The notes below the pieces were generated by a model that was given only the letters and a program-made list of their open reading frames with translations, was not told where the DNA came from and searched no databases. 10,088 bases of DNA from Larix sibirica. Taxonomy: Eukaryota > Streptophyta > Pinopsida > Pinales > Pinaceae. Within the stretch, counting starts at the first letter, position 1; the number at the start of each line of letters is the position of its first letter. The stretch spans positions 1-10,088 of the forward strand of contig NWUY0304960752.1 in NCBI GenBank assembly GCA_004151065.3, written 5' to 3'. Shown one piece after another: positions 7,043 to 10,088 of this stretch. A program made the translations under genes and the position numbers.

Positions 7043-10000
7043 CTAAAAGCTTCCTTCAGTGGAGACTTGATCTTGGCAATAAACTGCAGAAAGCATCTCA
7101 TATGCTTGTTTTGCAGTTGGGCGACGAGATGGATTCGATTCAGTGCATAAATAAAATAGTTCAACCAGCAGCTGAAGGATTTGTGAATCCTCCTCAGGAA
7201 ATATTCCCTCTGCTCCAGCCAGAACCTTGTCCTTTGATTCAGTTAAAAGGTTATCCAGTTCTGGAGTAAGTTGGGGCCGTAGTCCCATCTGATCAATACA
7301 AGAAACCGTTAGTGATTAAAATTCACCAAATACATTAAACGTGTAAATGTAAGAAAGAAATATGTATGCTGCAAGAACACCTACTAAGGTGGCTGATTTT
7401 CCTACCTGTAAAGAGTTATGAACCTCTACATCCGATAACCCCACAAAGGGTACTTGTAGCGTCAACAACTCCAAAATAAGGCACCCAAACGACCAAATAT
7501 CAACTTCCTGCAGATATTCATGAATAAATGAGCAGTGGATTTTCAACCTTGCAGAAAGACGAAACAACCCCATCCCATTCCCCTATAGTACACAAGTTTA
7601 CAAAAAAGTAGAAATGATTTCTCAGGAGGGTATTAATGTGGAACAGAATCCATGGGATATGCCACTGTCATAGTAAAATTTGCAATCAGTGTGGGCATCA
7701 CATAAATAACAATCATAAGCTAAAGAGGAACTACAGTATATTTGTCAAGGCAAATTCAAAAAAGGAGAAGGAATTATTCAATCAGTTGGAAAAAGTTAAA
7801 GCATAATCAACGAAACATTGATAACAAATACACAAATTCATAAGGAAATGAAAAAGTCAAAAATATTAGCATCCTTGTAAGCAGGACGACAAGAAGAAAA
7901 AAGAAACTAGTATTCTAGACTCCAATCCAGTACTATACACATTGGTTTAGCGAACACCAAAACATTTTTCAAAATCTGGTCAGAATGACTGGAAGAACCC
8001 AATTTGGCTATGCATCACTTCTTATAGCTAGATAGCAGTGCAGGAAACAAATATATGTTAGCGTGGCAACAGGAAGTAACAGACTATAACACAGTTATTT
8101 TGAAAAGGAAAAAGCAAAGGAAAGAACAAGATAATTTCCACAACCATCAAGCCCAAGGGGTTAGCTCAACCAGCTGTCACCAATGTTGATAGGCATTTTG
8201 CTAGTTGCATGCCAGCAAGTGCCTGGTTCAGAACCCCAGGGGTGAGATGCACTAGTCTACGCTAATATGTTTACTAGGGATGCTATTCACAAATGTGGGA
8301 AGCATGCCTTGGGTTTCTCCGCAAGGTTTTCCTTGGGAAGAAGAAATTCCACCACCATCGATAAAGTCATCTACCAAAATGAATTTAGCTGTAAAAGCCT
8401 TGCACAAGCCTGAAGACTACCTTTTACTAGCTAGCAAGAATTGAGAAGATCTACAATCCTTGTGATTATAAAAACCATAGAAATATTTTGAATTCTTAAT
8501 AGAGTGAATACTGATGCAGATAAGACACAGAACCATGAATGCAGTTACAAAAAGGATTGACGATATGGGACTGTTGCAGTCATTCTTTACTCATCACCTT
8601 TTATCAATTTCAAAGTTTGTTGGGTGTTTCCCTTCTGAAGATTGCAACATGCCACTAACATTATATTTATGATTTTATCTTTGTAAGCTGATCAATAAGA
8701 TTAAGTTCATCTTTGTAAGCTGATCAATAAGATTAAGTTCATCTTTATAAGCTGATCAATTATTCGTTGGGAGATCTTCTGGTTTTTTATGTTTTTCCGA
8801 CATCAGTCTAATTTTATTCTCAGGTTTTTGAGATTTGTTTCGGTTTGAGATGTCTCCTTAAGTCAACCATTTTCAAAACGATTTTGTTCAAATGCAAACC
8901 AAACCCCAACCATAACAACAAATGAGAATATACGATCTGATGCCCAATTTGTAGTCTCGTTCATCTGCTGAACTACACCCCATACTTCCTACTGAATAAA
9001 AAGCAAAATTGTTCTGCTGTAGTCATTCCCAATACCTGAAAACTTGGTATAAGAACCAATCCGATGAAAAGTTGCATCCAAATCTTTCGAAAATAAAAAT
9101 AAAAAATCAACCGATCAGGCTCACGGTAGTTGCAATGTTATTTTAAAAAGAACATACCCCTGCAAGAAAGAACCTCCACCTACTTGCTTTGCTAAGAAGT
9201 ATCTAATCTGGCAACTTTCATCGCATTTAAAGAACCAAAGAGTCCTCGAATTCTTCAAAGAATTTGTTCAAGGGTGTGAGCAAGCAGAATAATATTCCGG
9301 CAATTGCTAAACAAAAATGTTCCCAAAAATTAACCAGATGCAGAAAGTGAACAAAGTTTTTCAAAACAAATATTTGACTGGGCGTTTAAATATCCTATCC
9401 TCGACTGAATCATTGAAACATTGATGCATTATGTATCTGAAATATTAAAACCATCATCAGATTTCAGTCTATGATGAATATAAGATACTGGAAAAGGTTC
9501 CTTTTATTTTCATTGCCGTCAGAGTGCAACAGGCTCATGTAAATGAATTTATAATATGTGCTTACCAATCCATATCTATGAGGTCTATGCATCGCTCGCA
9601 TCATCTCCGGAGCCATCCACCGAGGGGTTCCAACACAAATATTAGCTGGAGGGACACCATGATGAGCAAGACAACATGTGTGTCCTGCGGAATCAAGAGG
9701 AACTGCCCTATCAAAGTCACAAAGTTTGACTAACGGACTCTCATCTGATCTTTTAACTTCCAAATCTATCAAAACATTTCTACTTTTGATATCCCGATGA
9801 ATAATATTCTTAGAATGAAGCTCCACTAATGCACAGGCAACATCTCTAGCAACAAACATAGCCAACTTTCCTGGGGTGCATTTCTTTCCTTCCTTTGCTA
9901 GCTTCTCAAGCAATGCCTGTAATTCCCAACATTCATAAAAAAATGTTAAAATATTGTAAGATGTAAGAGCAAAGATGAATCTCAATCTAAACCAGATTTA

Positions 10001-10088
10001 GACTAACCTCAAGACAGCCACCTTCAACATATTCCATCGCAATTATGAATTGCAGAACTTGAGATTCTCCTGTTCCATCTGATGACGA
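7043..10088 (-). CDS. Plant Raf-like protein kinase, C-terminal four exons (5' part outside window)
   Basis: The exons are 10008-10088, 9566-9916, 7406-7507 and 7043-7288. All junctions are GT-AG and phase 0, and they encode 259 residues ending at the TAG at 7043-7045. Exon 1 holds the hinge (AMEYVEGGCLE). Exon 2 holds the catalytic loop HRDIKSRN (9776-9799), the metal motif DFD in place of DFG (9710-9718) and the activation-segment end GTPRWMAPE (9605-9631). Exon 3 holds DIWSFG (7484-7501). Exon 4 holds the subdomain XI Arg in NPSRRPTAKQA. The HRD Asp, the Asn and the first Asp of DFD are intact, so Ser/Thr kinase activity is plausible. The Gly-rich loop and catalytic Lys lie off the right edge. 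From memory, the text (CDFDRAVPL, PPANICVGTPRWMAPE, LEVDIWSFGCL) resembles the Arabidopsis AT1G04210 family of LRR-bearing, Raf-related kinases. LRRs cannot be checked here. The frame is undamaged, so the gene is probably functional. Confidence 0.92.
7289..7405 (-). other. Kinase intron (117 bp) between subdomain IX/X exon and last exon
   Basis: Donor GTAGG follows SLQ at 7405, and the acceptor GATCAG precedes MGLRPQLT at 7289. Splicing gives SLQ-MGLRPQLT, matching the 'SLQ-x-G-x-RPxLT' pattern of related kinases. The intron is AT-rich, as is typical for plants. Confidence 0.85.
8136..8360 (+). mobile_element. tRNA-derived SINE with flanking target-site duplications, in kinase intron
   Basis: The segment begins with a tRNA-like head, AGGGGTTAGCTCAACCAGCTG. 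TAGCTCAACCAG at 8162-8173 matches the pol III A box at about 10 of 12 positions. GGTTCAGAACC at 8225-8235 matches the B box GGTTCGANTCC except for the two central purines. Box spacing (about 63 bases start to start) is typical of SINEs. The body ends in an A-rich GAAGAAGAAA, immediately before a 14-base sequence at 8347-8360. That sequence matches 8136-8149 at 12 of 14 positions, as expected for an aged target-site duplication. This gives a SINE of about 197 bp on the + strand, antisense to the host gene. No cloverleaf forms, so it is not a tRNA gene. The family is not identified. Confidence 0.68.
8162..8235 (+). promoter_or_regulatory. Internal RNA polymerase III promoter (A box and B box) of the SINE
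   Basis: The A box is at 8162-8173 and the B box at 8225-8235. Both carry a few substitutions from consensus, so present-day activity is uncertain. They are the main reason for calling the surrounding element a SINE and for orienting it on the + strand. Confidence 0.6.
8677..8760. repeat. 32-bp tandem repeat, 2.6 copies
   Basis: The unit ATCTTTGTAAGCTGATCAAT plus AAGATTAAGTTC occurs at 8677-8708 and identically at 8709-8740. A partial third unit at 8741-8760 has one change (G to A). The near-perfect identity suggests a recent duplication. TGATCA is palindromic within each unit. It lies inside the large kinase intron. Confidence 0.92.
9917..10007 (-). other. Kinase intron (91 bp) after the hinge exon
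   Basis: Donor GTTAGTC follows GGCLE at 10007, and the acceptor TTACAG precedes ALLEKLAKEG at 9917. Splicing restores the continuous hinge-to-helix D text EGGCLE-ALLEKL. The intron interrupts the frame with stops, which confirms that it is removed. Confidence 0.88.

Larger units (their letters stand above)
7508..9565 (-). other. Large kinase intron (2,058 bp) carrying repeats
   Basis: Donor GTAAGC follows HRYGL at 9565, and the acceptor CTGCAG precedes EVDIWSFG at 7508. The joined text YGL-EVDIWSFG is continuous kinase sequence, so nothing coding is missing between. The intron is AT-rich with no open frame of note on either strand. Inside it are a tRNA-derived SINE (about 8150-8346) and a 32-bp tandem repeat (8677-8760). 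I saw nothing recognisable in the remainder (7508-8135, 8361-8676, 8761-9565). Confidence 0.88.

Noticed and set aside
6937-7269. Open frame on the + strand
   Set aside because: It is the antisense shadow of the last kinase exon, whose - strand reading joins the upstream exons with correct splice sites and kinase motifs.
8155-8240. A functional tRNA gene
   Set aside because: A and B box-like sequences are present, but no acceptor stem or anticodon arm pairs convincingly, and the A-rich tail and flanking duplication fit a SINE better.
7508-9565. Missing kinase exons hidden in the large intron
   Set aside because: The flanking exons join as YGL-EVDIWSFG without any gap in the kinase fold, and no kinase-like frame was found inside.
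9524-9733. Open frame on the + strand
   Set aside because: Antisense shadow of the kinase exon 9566-9916.

Overview
The window looks like nuclear DNA of a flowering plant. It is AT-rich, its one clear host gene has GT-AG introns and belongs to a plant-type kinase family, and its long retroelement has the plant L1-like layout: endonuclease, reverse transcriptase, zf-RVT, and a C-terminal RNase H of the FDGASKGNPG type. The species cannot be named from the sequence alone.

Left arm (1 to about 4134, + strand): one old, frame-broken LINE entered from inside its endonuclease domain. Its modules follow in order: endonuclease (QETK, NVYGPT, GDFN, SDH motifs), linker, reverse transcriptase (LDMANAFDRV, GLRQGFPLSP, FADD), thumb (NYLGIPIF), zf-RVT zinc motif and RNase H. 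Stops and frame changes occur throughout, so it cannot encode ORF2 protein. Even so, nearly every catalytic residue I could locate is still present, which suggests a moderately old copy decaying neutrally.

Centre (4135 to 7042): first a decayed coding segment (about 4277 to 5213) read in three successive frames. It has a clear heptad coiled coil, and I do not recognise it. Then comes AT-rich DNA holding two diverged direct copies of a 130 to 160 bp repeat (5611-5772 and 6328-6455), with a three-unit 53-bp minisatellite between them. This stretch lies downstream of the kinase gene's stop codon, so it probably also contains that gene's 3' UTR.

Right arm (7043 to 10088, - strand): the last four exons of a protein kinase gene that runs off the right edge. 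The exons join in phase 0 into 259 residues spanning kinase subdomains V to XI. They resemble the Raf-like LRR/kinase family of Arabidopsis AT1G04210 (from memory). The magnesium-binding motif is DFD, not DFG. The 2,058-bp intron between subdomains VIII and IX holds a tRNA-derived SINE with A and B boxes, an A-rich 3' end and imperfect flanking duplications, and also a 32-bp tandem repeat.

No operon, CRISPR array or prokaryote-like system is present. The points most worth following up are the unidentified coiled-coil pseudogene, the DFD kinase, the intronic SINE and the unclassified repeat pair.
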